A DNA stretch of 64,000 nt from JBEBVQ01 sp964527735 (GTDB lineage: Bacteria; Bacteroidota; Bacteroidia; Chitinophagales; Chitinophagaceae), in the NCBI GenBank assembly GCA_964527735.1, contig CAZGPG010000006.1, positions 1 to 64,000 on the forward strand, written 5' to 3'. A program made the position numbers and the translations under genes. This document shows positions 26,052-34,853 of this stretch, one piece after another. The notes under the pieces were generated by a model. The model did no database searches. It had not been told where the DNA came from and worked only from the letters and a program-made list of their open reading frames with translations. Position 1 is the stretch's first letter. Each line of letters opens with the position of its first letter.

Positions 26052-26738
26052 TGAACGTGTAAGCACCTGCCCTATCGTTTTCAGGAAAATGAGCGTATCC
26101 AGCCTGGGAGAAGCATTGCGTACATAATGCAGATCATAACGCGTACGCCTGCGAATGCTTTCGAGATCCGGCGTAGGCCCGTGGCAGCCTTGTACCTGTG
26201 CCAGCCCCGTAAGACCGGGACGCACCTGCTGCCGCTGTATGTATTCCGGCACCATCGCCGAAAATAATTCATCATGGTATACCATATGCGGCCGGGGCCC
26301 TACCAGGCTCATATCACCCTTCAATACATTCAATAGCTGGGGCAGTTCGTCCATATGTGTGGCACGCAGGAATTTACCCACCCGGAATATCCGTTCGTCG
26401 TTTTCAGAGCACTGACGCAGATCCGCGTCATCATTCACATGCATCGTCCTGAACTTATAACAGCTGAATATATATCCATTTTTCCCAATGCGATCCTGAA
26501 CAAAGAACAAAGGACCACGGGAAGAAAACCGCAATAAAATATATACGACCGGTATTACTACCGGCAGTATGAATACAATTGCCAATGCCGAAAATAAAAT
26601 ATCCACACTCCTCTTGGCTAATTCCATCATACCGGTGCCCGGTACGGGATATATCCGCCTGAGGATAACCGTATTCCTGCCTTTCCCAACATTTTTCAGT
26701 ACTTCCCGGCTTGTAACTGGCCTGATAAGTATTCCCAT
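26046..26738 (-). CDS. Initiating sugar-1-phosphate transferase (WcaJ/PglC type)
   Basis: This 230-residue bacterial sugar transferase attaches a sugar phosphate to undecaprenyl phosphate, the first step of exopolysaccharide or O-antigen assembly. After a short basic leader, a single membrane hairpin (about 44-70) precedes the conserved FVQDRIGKNGYIFSCYKFRTM block, ATHMDELPQLLNVLKGDMSLVGPRP and VRPGLTGLAQVQG. It is the short, core-domain form. No polysaccharide gene cluster surrounds it, so it is an orphan in this window. An internal start at Met37 (MMELAKRSVDI) is possible because the family core begins there. Confidence 0.9.
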   Translation of the reverse strand: MGILIRPVTSREVLKNVGKGRNTVILRRIYPVPGTGMMELAKRSVDILFSALAIVFILPVVIPVVYILLRFSSRGPLFFVQDRIGKNGYIFSCYKFRTMHVNDDADLRQCSENDERIFRVGKFLRATHMDELPQLLNVLKGDMSLVGPRPHMVYHDELFSAMVPEYIQRQQVRPGLTGLAQVQGCHGPTPDLESIRRRTRYDLHYVRNASPRLDTLIFLKTIGQVLTRSK

Positions 26739-27005
26739 TCTTAACTATTTTTAATATATTTAAATTATATCAGAGGGAATAAAAATTAGAAGTATTAGCC
26801 AACCGGGCTAACACTCACTTAGTTTATAAAACGCATAGGCTACACGCTACCCCTACGTTCATAAGCCAAAATCAGAGCAGGCAGGTCAACTTCCACTCGT
26901 CACCGGAGCACAGCGCTGCCTGATTGCATTATTTTGGGCATACCCTTGCCCGGTCTGGTAAAATGATTTAATTTGCAATGCTAAACAATAGAAAATACAG
27001 GCAAC

Positions 27006-28136
27006 ATGCAGCAACGTTGGAAACATTATCTTTTACCGGCAACCATAGCCATGACCACCCTTTTCTCTGCCTGCAATAAAAATGAGTTCAGTGAAGACGA
27101 GCCGCTCCCGGAAAAGTTTAGTCCTTCTATATACATCAGCAGTCAAAACCAGTTTGTATATGCACTGAACCCCTCAAACGGAAATAAAAAATGGGAATGT
27201 AATGTTGGCGGAAATGTATCTGCGACACCATTGCTTCATCAGGGCAACCTGTATGTGGCGGCAGGGAACGGCACGCTATATAAAATAAATCCGGACAGGG
27301 GCAGTATCCTGGCGGAAGCACGTTTCCCCTCATTCTCCCTTGCTACTCCCATAGGCGACGCAGGGCTGATTTATCTGGGGTCCGGCGACACGTTGTATGC
27401 GCTTGACGCCAATACGCTGGAGATACGCTGGAGACACAGCACCGGCAGCGCTATCGCATCTTCTCCCGCATTGCACAACCACATGATCATATTCGGCAGC
27501 AATAACGGCCAGGTACAGGCACTCAATAAAACCGACGGATTATTCCTCTGGGGATATGACGCCGGTGCAAACAACAGTTTCCGTACCACACCGGCTGTAA
27601 AAGGCGATTTCGTGTACGCAGGCAGCAACAGCGGTACGTTATTTGCGCTAAACAGCCATACCGGCGCCGAAGAATGGACTTATAGTACAGACGGCGCCCT
27701 GCAAAGCTCTCCAATTGCCTATGGTGGGAATATTATCTTCGGCAGCGACAATTACAAGTTGTATTGTATTGACTCTGCTTCCGCCCAACCGCGCTGGATC
27801 ATCTCTACAGGCGACCGGGTTGTATCTTCTCCATACGCTTACGAGCAGGTGATCTTTGTTGGCAGCTATGATTTCAATCTGTATGCCATTCACATCATTG
27901 ATGGTGCCATACAATGGAAATACCGTACCGATGCCCTCATCAAATCTTCACCGCTTGTATACAAAAACAAGGTCTATTTCGGCAGCTACGACAAATATTT
28001 GTATTCACTGGATGTAGCGACGGGCACACTTGCCTGGAAGCACAATATAAACGGCCTGATCGAATGTTCGCCGGTAATAAACGAACCGGAAGGGTTGACG
28101 GTACATCCTTCGGTTAGCGGGATGGCGAAGCATTAA
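27006..28136 (+). CDS. PQQ-like beta-propeller lipoprotein
   Basis: This 376-residue protein has a lipoprotein signal (lipobox FSAC, Cys at about residue 22) and then about seven repeats of the PQQ/BamB-like propeller type, each with a pattern such as LYALDANTLEIRWRHSTG followed by SSPALHNHMIIFGS. It should be anchored in a membrane facing the periplasm. Such proteins serve as scaffolds (BamB) or bind substrates. No enzymatic residues are recognisable and no Bam gene is adjacent, so I do not call it BamB. The gene diverges from the sugar transferase across a 267-base gap without a visible promoter match. Confidence 0.8.
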   Translation: MQQRWKHYLLPATIAMTTLFSACNKNEFSEDEPLPEKFSPSIYISSQNQFVYALNPSNGNKKWECNVGGNVSATPLLHQGNLYVAAGNGTLYKINPDRGSILAEARFPSFSLATPIGDAGLIYLGSGDTLYALDANTLEIRWRHSTGSAIASSPALHNHMIIFGSNNGQVQALNKTDGLFLWGYDAGANNSFRTTPAVKGDFVYAGSNSGTLFALNSHTGAEEWTYSTDGALQSSPIAYGGNIIFGSDNYKLYCIDSASAQPRWIISTGDRVVSSPYAYEQVIFVGSYDFNLYAIHIIDGAIQWKYRTDALIKSSPLVYKNKVYFGSYDKYLYSLDVATGTLAWKHNINGLIECSPVINEPEGLTVHPSVSGMAKH

Positions 28137-28195
28137 AGCGCTAAATAGTCTTATTTCCCAACATTGAAGACTGGAAAATTTATCCTGTCCATGCG

Positions 28196-28867
28196 TTAGA
28201 ATAAATAAACCAGCCGGAATGTGAACAGATTGTTGGCCTGGTTGCCGCCGCCATACCCGGCAGGAACACGGGCAGGATCACGGATCGTGGATAAAGAATA
28301 AGCAAAACGCCCTGAAAAAAACCAGTTGCTGTAAAGCTGGTAGCTGGCGCCAAAGATCATGTTGATATCCTGATCTAAAAATGAATACAATTCACTATCG
28401 AAATTAACGGGCGCAATCGTTTCCGCCGTTTCCTCAGAGTTGATCAGGTAAGCGTATGAAGCACCCAGGCTATAGTGAAAACGACCTTCCGGCATCAGGT
28501 GAAACAACAATGGCACTTCTACATAATTCAGCTTCATGTCATATCGTTCCACACCCGGCCCGGAATAGGCCGACTCTGCAATCCGGCGCATTTTACTCCC
28601 TTTCTGAGAAAATAAAATCTCAAGGCTCGCCCCGATCATCGGCGAAAAACGGGCATACACCACCGGCCCGGCATTCAGCCCTACCTTATTGTAACCGGCA
28701 AACCCGTCACCGTCTACCTGTGAGAAATTGACCCCCGCAGCAAGCCCGCCCCAAAAGCTGCGATATTCATCCGCAAAAGGAGATGCCGGCCGTTGCGCGC
28801 CCGCACCGGCCGATAGCAGACAGCAGACAATACACAAATACCCCAGTCGTCGCGCAAAAAGGAACAT
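28196..28867 (-). CDS. Outer-membrane beta-barrel protein (PorT-like family)
   Basis: This 223-residue protein has a signal peptide (MFLFARRLGYLCIVCCLLSAGAGAQ) followed by alternating amphipathic strands, including GGLAAGVNFSQVDGDG and GASLEILFSQKGSKMRR, and a terminal aromatic residue in LVYLF. This fits the OMP_b-brl_2 or PorT-like barrels of Bacteroidota. I chose ATG at 28867. The longer frame to 28990 adds an unlikely leader. It converges with the PQQ-propeller gene and is divergent from ispF. PorT itself is part of T9SS, but I cannot separate it from the many related barrels by eye. Confidence 0.75.
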   Translation of the reverse strand: MFLFARRLGYLCIVCCLLSAGAGAQRPASPFADEYRSFWGGLAAGVNFSQVDGDGFAGYNKVGLNAGPVVYARFSPMIGASLEILFSQKGSKMRRIAESAYSGPGVERYDMKLNYVEVPLLFHLMPEGRFHYSLGASYAYLINSEETAETIAPVNFDSELYSFLDQDINMIFGASYQLYSNWFFSGRFAYSLSTIRDPARVPAGYGGGNQANNLFTFRLVYLF

Positions 28868-29023
28868 AGACTGCAAAGATGCCGTTAAAAACCTTAAAAT
28901 TAAAATCAGGAATGAATTATCCATAAAAGACCCGGCAGGAAAGTTTTGGAAAATTCCATCGAATAGCCACATCTTTGCGGAGATAATCATTTAATTTTCA
29001 CCCCGTAAAAAAACGCCTACAAA

Positions 29024-29503
29024 ATGTCATACAGGATTGGTCAGGGCATCGATTTTCATCAGCTGGAAGCAGGCAGGCCATTGTGGTTAGGAGGCATTAA
29101 AATCCCTCATGAAAAAGGCGGTGTGGGACATTCTGATGCAGACGTACTGCTCCACGCCATTTGTGATGCCCTACTCGGGGCACTCAGCCTTGGGGATATC
29201 GGGCTGCATTTCCCCAATACCAATCCGGCTTATAAAAATATAGACAGTAAAATACTCCTCCAGCGTTGCAATAAATTGATACGCGAAAAAGGATATACTA
29301 TCGTCAATATAGACAGTACCATACTGCTGCAGGAACCGAAGATCCTGCCCTATATGGATAGCATGAAGGCTGCAATCTCACAGACACTGCACATTCCCCG
29401 CGAAGACATCTCCATCAAAGCTACGACCACCGAACAGATGAGTTTTGTAGGGCGTGAGGAGGGCATCGTAGCGCTGGCCAACGTGCTGCTTCGCAAGTAT
29501 TGA
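29024..29503 (+). CDS. ispF: 2-C-methyl-D-erythritol 2,4-cyclodiphosphate synthase
   Basis: This 159-residue enzyme converts CDP-ME 2-phosphate to the cyclic diphosphate in the MEP isoprenoid pathway. The metal-binding DxH (GIDFHQL, near residues 8-14), the signature GHSDADVLLHAICDALLGA (starting near 41) and the later ATTTEQMSFVGREEGI block are all present. Length is normal. It is a single gene convergent with the YtxH gene, with a 17-base gap. A near-consensus CATCTTTGC lies about 50 bases upstream. Confidence 0.97.
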   Translation: MSYRIGQGIDFHQLEAGRPLWLGGIKIPHEKGGVGHSDADVLLHAICDALLGALSLGDIGLHFPNTNPAYKNIDSKILLQRCNKLIREKGYTIVNIDSTILLQEPKILPYMDSMKAAISQTLHIPREDISIKATTTEQMSFVGREEGIVALANVLLRKY

Positions 29504-29520
29504 TTGCAATCCCCTTACGA

Positions 29521-29814
29521 TCAGGCATTTGCCCTTTTCACCTCATTACGGATACTGGCTGCGGTACTTTTGCTTTCTTCAAGAATAGTGAGTATCCGGT
29601 TACGTACATCATCCGACAACCCGCTGATTTCCTGCTCCAGCACATGCTTCAGGTCTTCCAGCTCTATGCCGGCATTACCCACCAGGCGATCCCACTTTTC
29701 CTTCCATTTTTCTGCCGTTTCTGCAATATGCTCGCGCATTTCCGATCCTTTTTCGGGTGCAAGGAGCAATCCTGCTACTACCCCGAGAATCACCCCGGCC
29801 ATAAATTTTGACAT
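29521..29814 (-). CDS. YtxH domain-containing small membrane protein
   Basis: This 97-residue protein starts MSKFMAGVILGVVAGLLLAPEKGSEMRE, the YtxH signature: one membrane helix with the glycine-rich GVVAGLLLAPxxG motif. A charged, mostly helical tail follows (about 30-97). Members are linked to general stress in Firmicutes and are of unknown role in Bacteroidota. I chose ATG at 29814 because the longer frame adds residues with no membrane or signal character. It converges on ispF and is upstream of the KDO transferase region on the same strand direction only by position. Confidence 0.85.
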   Translation of the reverse strand: MSKFMAGVILGVVAGLLLAPEKGSEMREHIAETAEKWKEKWDRLVGNAGIELEDLKHVLEQEISGLSDDVRNRILTILEESKSTAASIRNEVKRANA

Positions 29815-29888
29815 AACAATACATTTTGGTTGAAAACCTAAGATACTGAAAAATTGTGCCACTGGCGTCAGGGGTGCAACACGTAATT

Positions 29889-29962
29889 CGTAGGGGCGAA
29901 TAACCATTCGCCCGGGAGATGTTTCCTATTCATGCTTGGGCGAATGGTTATTCACCCCTACG
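29889..29962. repeat. Nested palindrome overlapping the end of the KDO transferase gene
   Basis: Arms 29889-29913 and 29938-29962 are a 25-bp inverted repeat with one mismatch around a 24-base loop. Each arm is itself palindromic (GGGCGAAT and ATTCGCCC around four bases). The KDO transferase stop codon (29926-29928) lies in the loop, so the last residues of that protein are encoded by the repeat. Shorter relatives with GGGGCGAATTGCATTCGCCC cores occur at 55328-55347 and 55891-55911. Confidence 0.88.
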
Positions 29963-31218
29963 GGTGTTATCATTACTGAACCCAATATCCGCTCTGTTGC
30001 GCCTCTTTGCTGCTGCACGTGCTCCCGGATCCCCGCCTGCATACGTTGCAATTGAGCCGTATTGCTGATAAGCCGTTGAAAAGCCTGCTTGCATTCCGGT
30101 GTTGATTGTACCGGTATGGCATAATTCCGTTCCGCCATCTCCCGTGCCTCAACAAATTTCCGGTAATTCGGGCCAAACAATACCGGGAGACCGAAAACCG
30201 CCGGCTCCAGGATATTATGGATCCCGCCTTTCTGGAATCCTCCTCCCACGTACGCTATTTCACCATAGCGGTACAAGGCCGACAGCATACCAATATTATC
30301 AATCAGCAGTATTCTTTTTCCGGCGTCACCCGTGCCTGCCTGCAATGCAGAATACAAGACCACATCGTCGCCAAATCTCCGCTGCAGTTCCCTGATATGA
30401 CCGGCATCCACTTCATGCGGCGCCAGCACCAGCTTCCAGCTATCGGGAAATGCCTGCCAGGCACTGTGTAGTATTTTTTCATCCTCCGGCCAGGTACTAC
30501 CTGCTATCACCAGTTTACAATCACCCCTGAATATTTCAAGCAGCGGAAAAGATTTTGCCTGCGCTGCAATCTCTGTTACCCGGTCGTAACGTGTATCGCC
30601 CGCAACAGTTATTTCCTGTGTAATCCCTGCATCTGCGAGCAGGCGGGCCGATGTTTCATCCTGTACGAAGATGTGGGAAAACTTTTGGAGCAGGCGCCGG
30701 AAGAAACCGCCATACCACCGGAAAAATATCTGCCCCGGACGGAAAGCAGCGGAGATCAACATCACGGGAATACTACGGCGCTGCAGCGTATGAATATAAT
30801 GATACCAGTATTCATACTTCACAAATATAGCCTGGTCCGGCGCAACGATATCTATAAATGCCCGGGCATTTTTCTTCCCGTCAGCGGGCAGATAAAATAT
30901 ATGATCGGCGCCCGTGTAATCTTTACGCACCTCATAACCCGATGGAGAGAAAAAAGTCAGCACAATGACATTTTCCGGGCAATGCTTTTTGACAGCTTCG
31001 ATAAGCGGCCTTCCCTGTTCAAACTCTCCCAGTGAAGCGCAGTGTATCCAAATCCGCTTCTTTCCGGCCGTGGATTGCAATGCAACGGACAGTCGCTCCC
31101 GCCATCCCCGCCTGCCTTTCACCCACTTCCGCGCTTTGGGATGAAAAAATGCCGCTATCCGCAGGACTACGACATAACCGGCAAGAAAAAAGTTGTAGAA
31201 AAAAAGGGACACAGGCAA
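29926..31218 (-). CDS. waaA: 3-deoxy-D-manno-octulosonic acid (KDO) transferase
   Basis: This 430-residue GT30 enzyme transfers KDO to lipid A precursor at the inner membrane. An N-terminal membrane anchor is followed by IWIHCASLGEFEQGRPLI with the catalytic Glu, a VKYEYWYHY block, GSTWPEDE and a nucleotide-sugar binding region with YVGGGFQKGGIHNILEPAVFGLPVLFGPNY. No ATG fits the start: TTG at 31218 and GTG at 31212 are the candidates. The C-terminal dozen residues (ITPVGVNNHSPKHE) come from a palindromic repeat that overlaps the gene end, so the original C-terminus was probably shorter. It is 54 bases downstream of the T9SS cargo genes, on the same strand. Confidence 0.92.
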   Translation of the reverse strand: MPVSLFFYNFFLAGYVVVLRIAAFFHPKARKWVKGRRGWRERLSVALQSTAGKKRIWIHCASLGEFEQGRPLIEAVKKHCPENVIVLTFFSPSGYEVRKDYTGADHIFYLPADGKKNARAFIDIVAPDQAIFVKYEYWYHYIHTLQRRSIPVMLISAAFRPGQIFFRWYGGFFRRLLQKFSHIFVQDETSARLLADAGITQEITVAGDTRYDRVTEIAAQAKSFPLLEIFRGDCKLVIAGSTWPEDEKILHSAWQAFPDSWKLVLAPHEVDAGHIRELQRRFGDDVVLYSALQAGTGDAGKRILLIDNIGMLSALYRYGEIAYVGGGFQKGGIHNILEPAVFGLPVLFGPNYRKFVEAREMAERNYAIPVQSTPECKQAFQRLISNTAQLQRMQAGIREHVQQQRGATERILGSVMITPVGVNNHSPKHE

Positions 31219-31272
31219 AATTACCTGAAAAGCAGGAAATTCTGGCTGTATCCCCGGAGTAATATCTATTTT

Positions 31273-32361
31273 CTACTTTTCTGCTGAAGTTTTCTGAAGT
31301 TTTTCCGATTTGATGAATGTACCGTTCCAATCAAAAAACTTCACAACATACAGACCTTCGGCGAGCCCGCTGATATCGACCAACGACTGAGCCTGCTGCT
31401 GCGGTAAAACCACCTTTCCATCTGCTGATGCAATAGAAATTTGCACGTCAAAAGGAGATCTGATGTGAAGCTGCGACGTAGCCGGGTTAGGATAAACAGA
31501 TATCCGGTCCCGCATATTCACACGGGAGATCCCGCCCGGGTCCTCAATAAAATCATATGGGTCCGACAGATTGGCACAAAAACCATCACTTGCACTCACG
31601 GTATAAAAGCCGGGCTCCAGAGGCGCATACACACTATCTGTTGCTCCGGCGATCAAAGTTCCTTCCAGGTACCATTGAAAACTCCTCAGACTCACCCCTG
31701 AAGCTCCCGCAATTAACCGGTCATTGTCGCGCGTAATGCCCGGCTTGGGTGGCATACGTAATTCTGCACGTATGATAACACCCAGCCGCTGTATATAATC
31801 AGGACAAACAGCCGGCGCTCCTTCCACCACATACTCACCTGTTTCCGTAACATGCAGTACATTACCATTGGCGCCGGGTATTGGCTGGTTATCCCTGAAC
31901 CATTGGATATTGGTGTTATACGGCATGTTCAATGTAAGCACCATTGTATCCCTGCCCTGCATCGCTGTAGAGTCGCATAAAACATGTACGCCCCTGTTCG
32001 GATCAAACTGGTAATCGCCACCGCTCATAACAGTAACGCCTAAAAAGGCCCAGCCATCCACCAGCATATCATCCGACATCTCGGTACACCCGTCGTCTGT
32101 TACTTCTACCGAAAACCGGCTCCCGGCATCCCGGTAATGCTCCACAACATAATATTGCAATGTCGCTCCCGGAATAGCAGTACCTGCTTTATACCACTGA
32201 TAACTGTCAAATACACCCGTCCAGAGCGTGTCTTGCGTATTGGGACATAATATCATATTCTCCGGAGAGATGAATGGTGTAAATGTACATTGTGCCTGTG
32301 CTTCTGTTGCCCACCCGGTAAACAGTAAAGCCGGAATAATAAATACCTTTTTCATGATCAT
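31273..32361 (-). CDS. T9SS type A sorting-domain protein with Ig-like repeats
   Basis: This 362-residue secreted protein has a signal peptide (MKKVFIIPALLFTGWATEAQAQ), three Ig/PKD-like segments with cysteine pairs and WYKAGTAIPGA or WYLEGTLIAGA motifs, and a C-terminal T9SS type A domain (about 285-362: ISVYPNPATSQLHIRS then GLYVVKFF). The C-terminal domain directs export across the outer membrane and is normally cleaved. ATG at 32361 or 32355 is the start, since the longer frame begins with TTG. Third in a run of three T9SS cargo genes. Adhesion or surface binding is inferred. Confidence 0.87.
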   Translation of the reverse strand: MIMKKVFIIPALLFTGWATEAQAQCTFTPFISPENMILCPNTQDTLWTGVFDSYQWYKAGTAIPGATLQYYVVEHYRDAGSRFSVEVTDDGCTEMSDDMLVDGWAFLGVTVMSGGDYQFDPNRGVHVLCDSTAMQGRDTMVLTLNMPYNTNIQWFRDNQPIPGANGNVLHVTETGEYVVEGAPAVCPDYIQRLGVIIRAELRMPPKPGITRDNDRLIAGASGVSLRSFQWYLEGTLIAGATDSVYAPLEPGFYTVSASDGFCANLSDPYDFIEDPGGISRVNMRDRISVYPNPATSQLHIRSPFDVQISIASADGKVVLPQQQAQSLVDISGLAEGLYVVKFFDWNGTFIKSEKLQKTSAEK

Positions 32362-32386
32362 AGATTTAGAATGTTTCAATCAATTT

Positions 32387-34765
32387 TTATCTGACCAGGG
32401 TCACATCCCCTGTTTTGTAGAACAGGTGATGATCTGTTCCCGCTTCCATGCGTACTGTATAGAAATAGGCGCCCACATCTGCAGGTTCTCCATTCCAGGT
32501 ACCGTCCCAACCAGACGAAAAATCCGTGCCGGAATATACCAGCTGACCCCAGCGGTTGTATACTTCCATCGTAAAGCCGCGCACGGTGCAACCAGCCTCT
32601 ACCATTGGTCGGAAGCGGTCGTTCCTGCCATCGCCGTTGGGCGAAAATGCAGTCGGCATTTCCACAATACAATCGCATAAAGTGTCGTGCACAATCAACG
32701 TATCGGTATCAGCACATGATAATTCGCTGACAGCAACCCAATAAATTCCGGGCTCGTGTATCGTTATCATTTCTCCGGTGCTGCCGTCACTCCATAACAC
32801 CTTGCTCAACAGGTTAGCGTTGGCATTGAGCACCAGTGCAAACGGCTGGTTTTTACAAATAATGGTATCATTTCCTATATCCTGCCTGATGTCAATATAC
32901 TGTACACGAACTGTATCTGCATAAGAGCATGTAGATTTGTTCACCAGCAATGCATACTCACCACTTTCAGTAACAGTGTATACCGTATCTGTACTACCAT
33001 CCTGCCAAAGATAATCGCCGCCAGCGTCTGCCAGCGAAGGAATAAGCTGCAGCGGCGCATTATCGCAGATAACCGTGTCTGCGCCCAGGGAAAAGCGGAT
33101 ATCTGTTTCCGTCACATAAAATGTATCGAATCGGGTGTGGCAGTAACTGCTGCTCCGGACCCAATACACACCGGGGGTATCCACCTGCCGTACAGTATCT
33201 GATTTACCATCGTTCCACACATAGTGGTCGTATCCGTCTGCAACATATAATACAAGCCCGGCGCCTCCCACGCAGAGGGAGCTGTCTGCCGTATAATAGG
33301 ACGTATCCGGTAAATGCACAACAAATGTATCAATGTACATATTGCAGATGTTCCGGTAAGCTACCCAATATATCCCCGACTCAGTGATGGTACGGTCGCT
33401 TCCGGAAGAAAGATCGTCCCACTGGTAAAAAGTATATCCGGGAGGGGCCTGTAAAGAAAGCGCAGGCTGGTTATCGCAAAGTATGGTATCCTTACGCGTG
33501 TAGAAAGTATCGGCAGGAAAAGGATACACGACATCATTATTCAACTGGAATATCTGGGTTGTACCGGATTGCAACCTGATAGCATCCGGCTGATAACCAC
33601 AGGCGGAACCGGCGGCATTGGGATTATTGATGCGATGCAATAAAGTGCCATAGTCCTGATCGGAGATATAAATCGTGTCATTATATTGTTTGAAGCTGCA
33701 TGGTCTTCCCCTGTTTCCCAGGTTGCGGATTTCCTGCTTGCTCGAAACAACGACGGTAGAATCAAATGCCCCACCTACTTCGTACTGTACAATCTGCCCC
33801 CGGGAAAGAGCAGCATCGTAATATATATTTACATACAGTTTGGTATTATCCGGTGAGAACACAACGCCATAACAATTCTTTTTATGTTCTATTTGTATTG
33901 CATCGGACACGACGCCTGTATTAGGATCGAAACGGCATACAAGCGCACCGATCAAAGACAGATTCGCAGGTTGCGGATGGAATCTCCCGTATACGTCAAA
34001 GTTCTCATGTTGATAATGATAGCTGGTAATGGCAATCTTGTCCCTTGCCGGCGATACTGCCATTTGACCGATATGATAGGCTTCCCTACCCGATATCTGA
34101 TTTCCGGTAACAGAGAGTACCGGAGACGTATTCAGCCCGGCAGACGTAATGTGGTATGCCTTGAATACAGGATCATCGTAAGTATGCACCATCAGCCACA
34201 CATCACAGTTGTTGCCGGGGATGGCGATCATAGATTCCGACAAGCCTGAGTCCAGCATTACATTCTTCATGCCGGTCACAATATCTCCCATGCCGTTATT
34301 AAGGCTCATATCTACTATGGAATATGATAAATAGCCGGTACGATCATACGACCCGTCAGGCGTCAGGCAAAAAAGATAATATTTATCCGGATCATTAATA
34401 AATGGAACGATACACACACCCTGTGCAGAATTGGTCCCCCTTGAACTGGTACTTCCCGGACGCTCGCCCAACAGACCGGAGCCATTCGGCATAGCCATAT
34501 TATTCCGGTTCCAGCACCTGATACCATTAGAGTAAAAACGCAATTGCCCATCGGGAGTGGCTACCGATGCGGAACCTTCATCTGCATGCAAACCAGCCCT
34601 GAAAGTCGTAGGACCACCATTATAGAAATTCAGCCCGCTCCACCGTCCAAACGTCCATATACTGTTTCCTTTCAGATAAGCGGGCGTTTTGTTATAAAAC
34701 TGCCCGTAAGCAACAGACAAGGGGATCAGAAACATCACACAACAAATCCAACAGACACTTCTCAT
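32387..34765 (-). CDS. Gliding motility-associated C-terminal domain (T9SS type B) protein
   Basis: This 792-residue secreted protein has a signal peptide ending SVAYGQ. Its N-terminal half (about 25-410) looks like a beta-propeller with FYSNGIRCWN and FSPDNTKLYVNIYYD motifs. Four SprB-type or Ig-like repeats follow (LGADTVICDNAPLQL, then YLWQDGSTDTVY and EYALLV patterns). The CHU_C/T9SS type B domain is at the end (MPTAFSPNGDGRND, MEVYNRWGQLVY, GWDGTWNG). The annotated start is ATG at 34765. The T9SS type B domain is the signal for export in gliding bacteria. It is followed 26 bases later by the next cargo gene. Confidence 0.9.
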   Translation of the reverse strand: MRSVCWICCVMFLIPLSVAYGQFYNKTPAYLKGNSIWTFGRWSGLNFYNGGPTTFRAGLHADEGSASVATPDGQLRFYSNGIRCWNRNNMAMPNGSGLLGERPGSTSSRGTNSAQGVCIVPFINDPDKYYLFCLTPDGSYDRTGYLSYSIVDMSLNNGMGDIVTGMKNVMLDSGLSESMIAIPGNNCDVWLMVHTYDDPVFKAYHITSAGLNTSPVLSVTGNQISGREAYHIGQMAVSPARDKIAITSYHYQHENFDVYGRFHPQPANLSLIGALVCRFDPNTGVVSDAIQIEHKKNCYGVVFSPDNTKLYVNIYYDAALSRGQIVQYEVGGAFDSTVVVSSKQEIRNLGNRGRPCSFKQYNDTIYISDQDYGTLLHRINNPNAAGSACGYQPDAIRLQSGTTQIFQLNNDVVYPFPADTFYTRKDTILCDNQPALSLQAPPGYTFYQWDDLSSGSDRTITESGIYWVAYRNICNMYIDTFVVHLPDTSYYTADSSLCVGGAGLVLYVADGYDHYVWNDGKSDTVRQVDTPGVYWVRSSSYCHTRFDTFYVTETDIRFSLGADTVICDNAPLQLIPSLADAGGDYLWQDGSTDTVYTVTESGEYALLVNKSTCSYADTVRVQYIDIRQDIGNDTIICKNQPFALVLNANANLLSKVLWSDGSTGEMITIHEPGIYWVAVSELSCADTDTLIVHDTLCDCIVEMPTAFSPNGDGRNDRFRPMVEAGCTVRGFTMEVYNRWGQLVYSGTDFSSGWDGTWNGEPADVGAYFYTVRMEAGTDHHLFYKTGDVTLVR

Positions 34766-34786
34766 AAACAAAATTTAGAAGTAAAC

Positions 34787-34823
34787 CGCAATGGATAAAG
34801 CTATATACGCTATATCCATTGCG
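34787..34823. other. Hairpin between two T9SS cargo genes
   Basis: A perfect 11-bp stem (CGCAATGGATA at 34787-34797 with 34813-34823) with a 15-base loop sits in the 88-base spacer between the first and second cargo genes of this run. No T run follows in the direction of transcription. It could be an mRNA-stabilising or processing hairpin that sets their relative levels. Confidence 0.55.
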
Positions 34824-34853
34824 ACCATAACAACATCCTTAACCGGATTGTTA

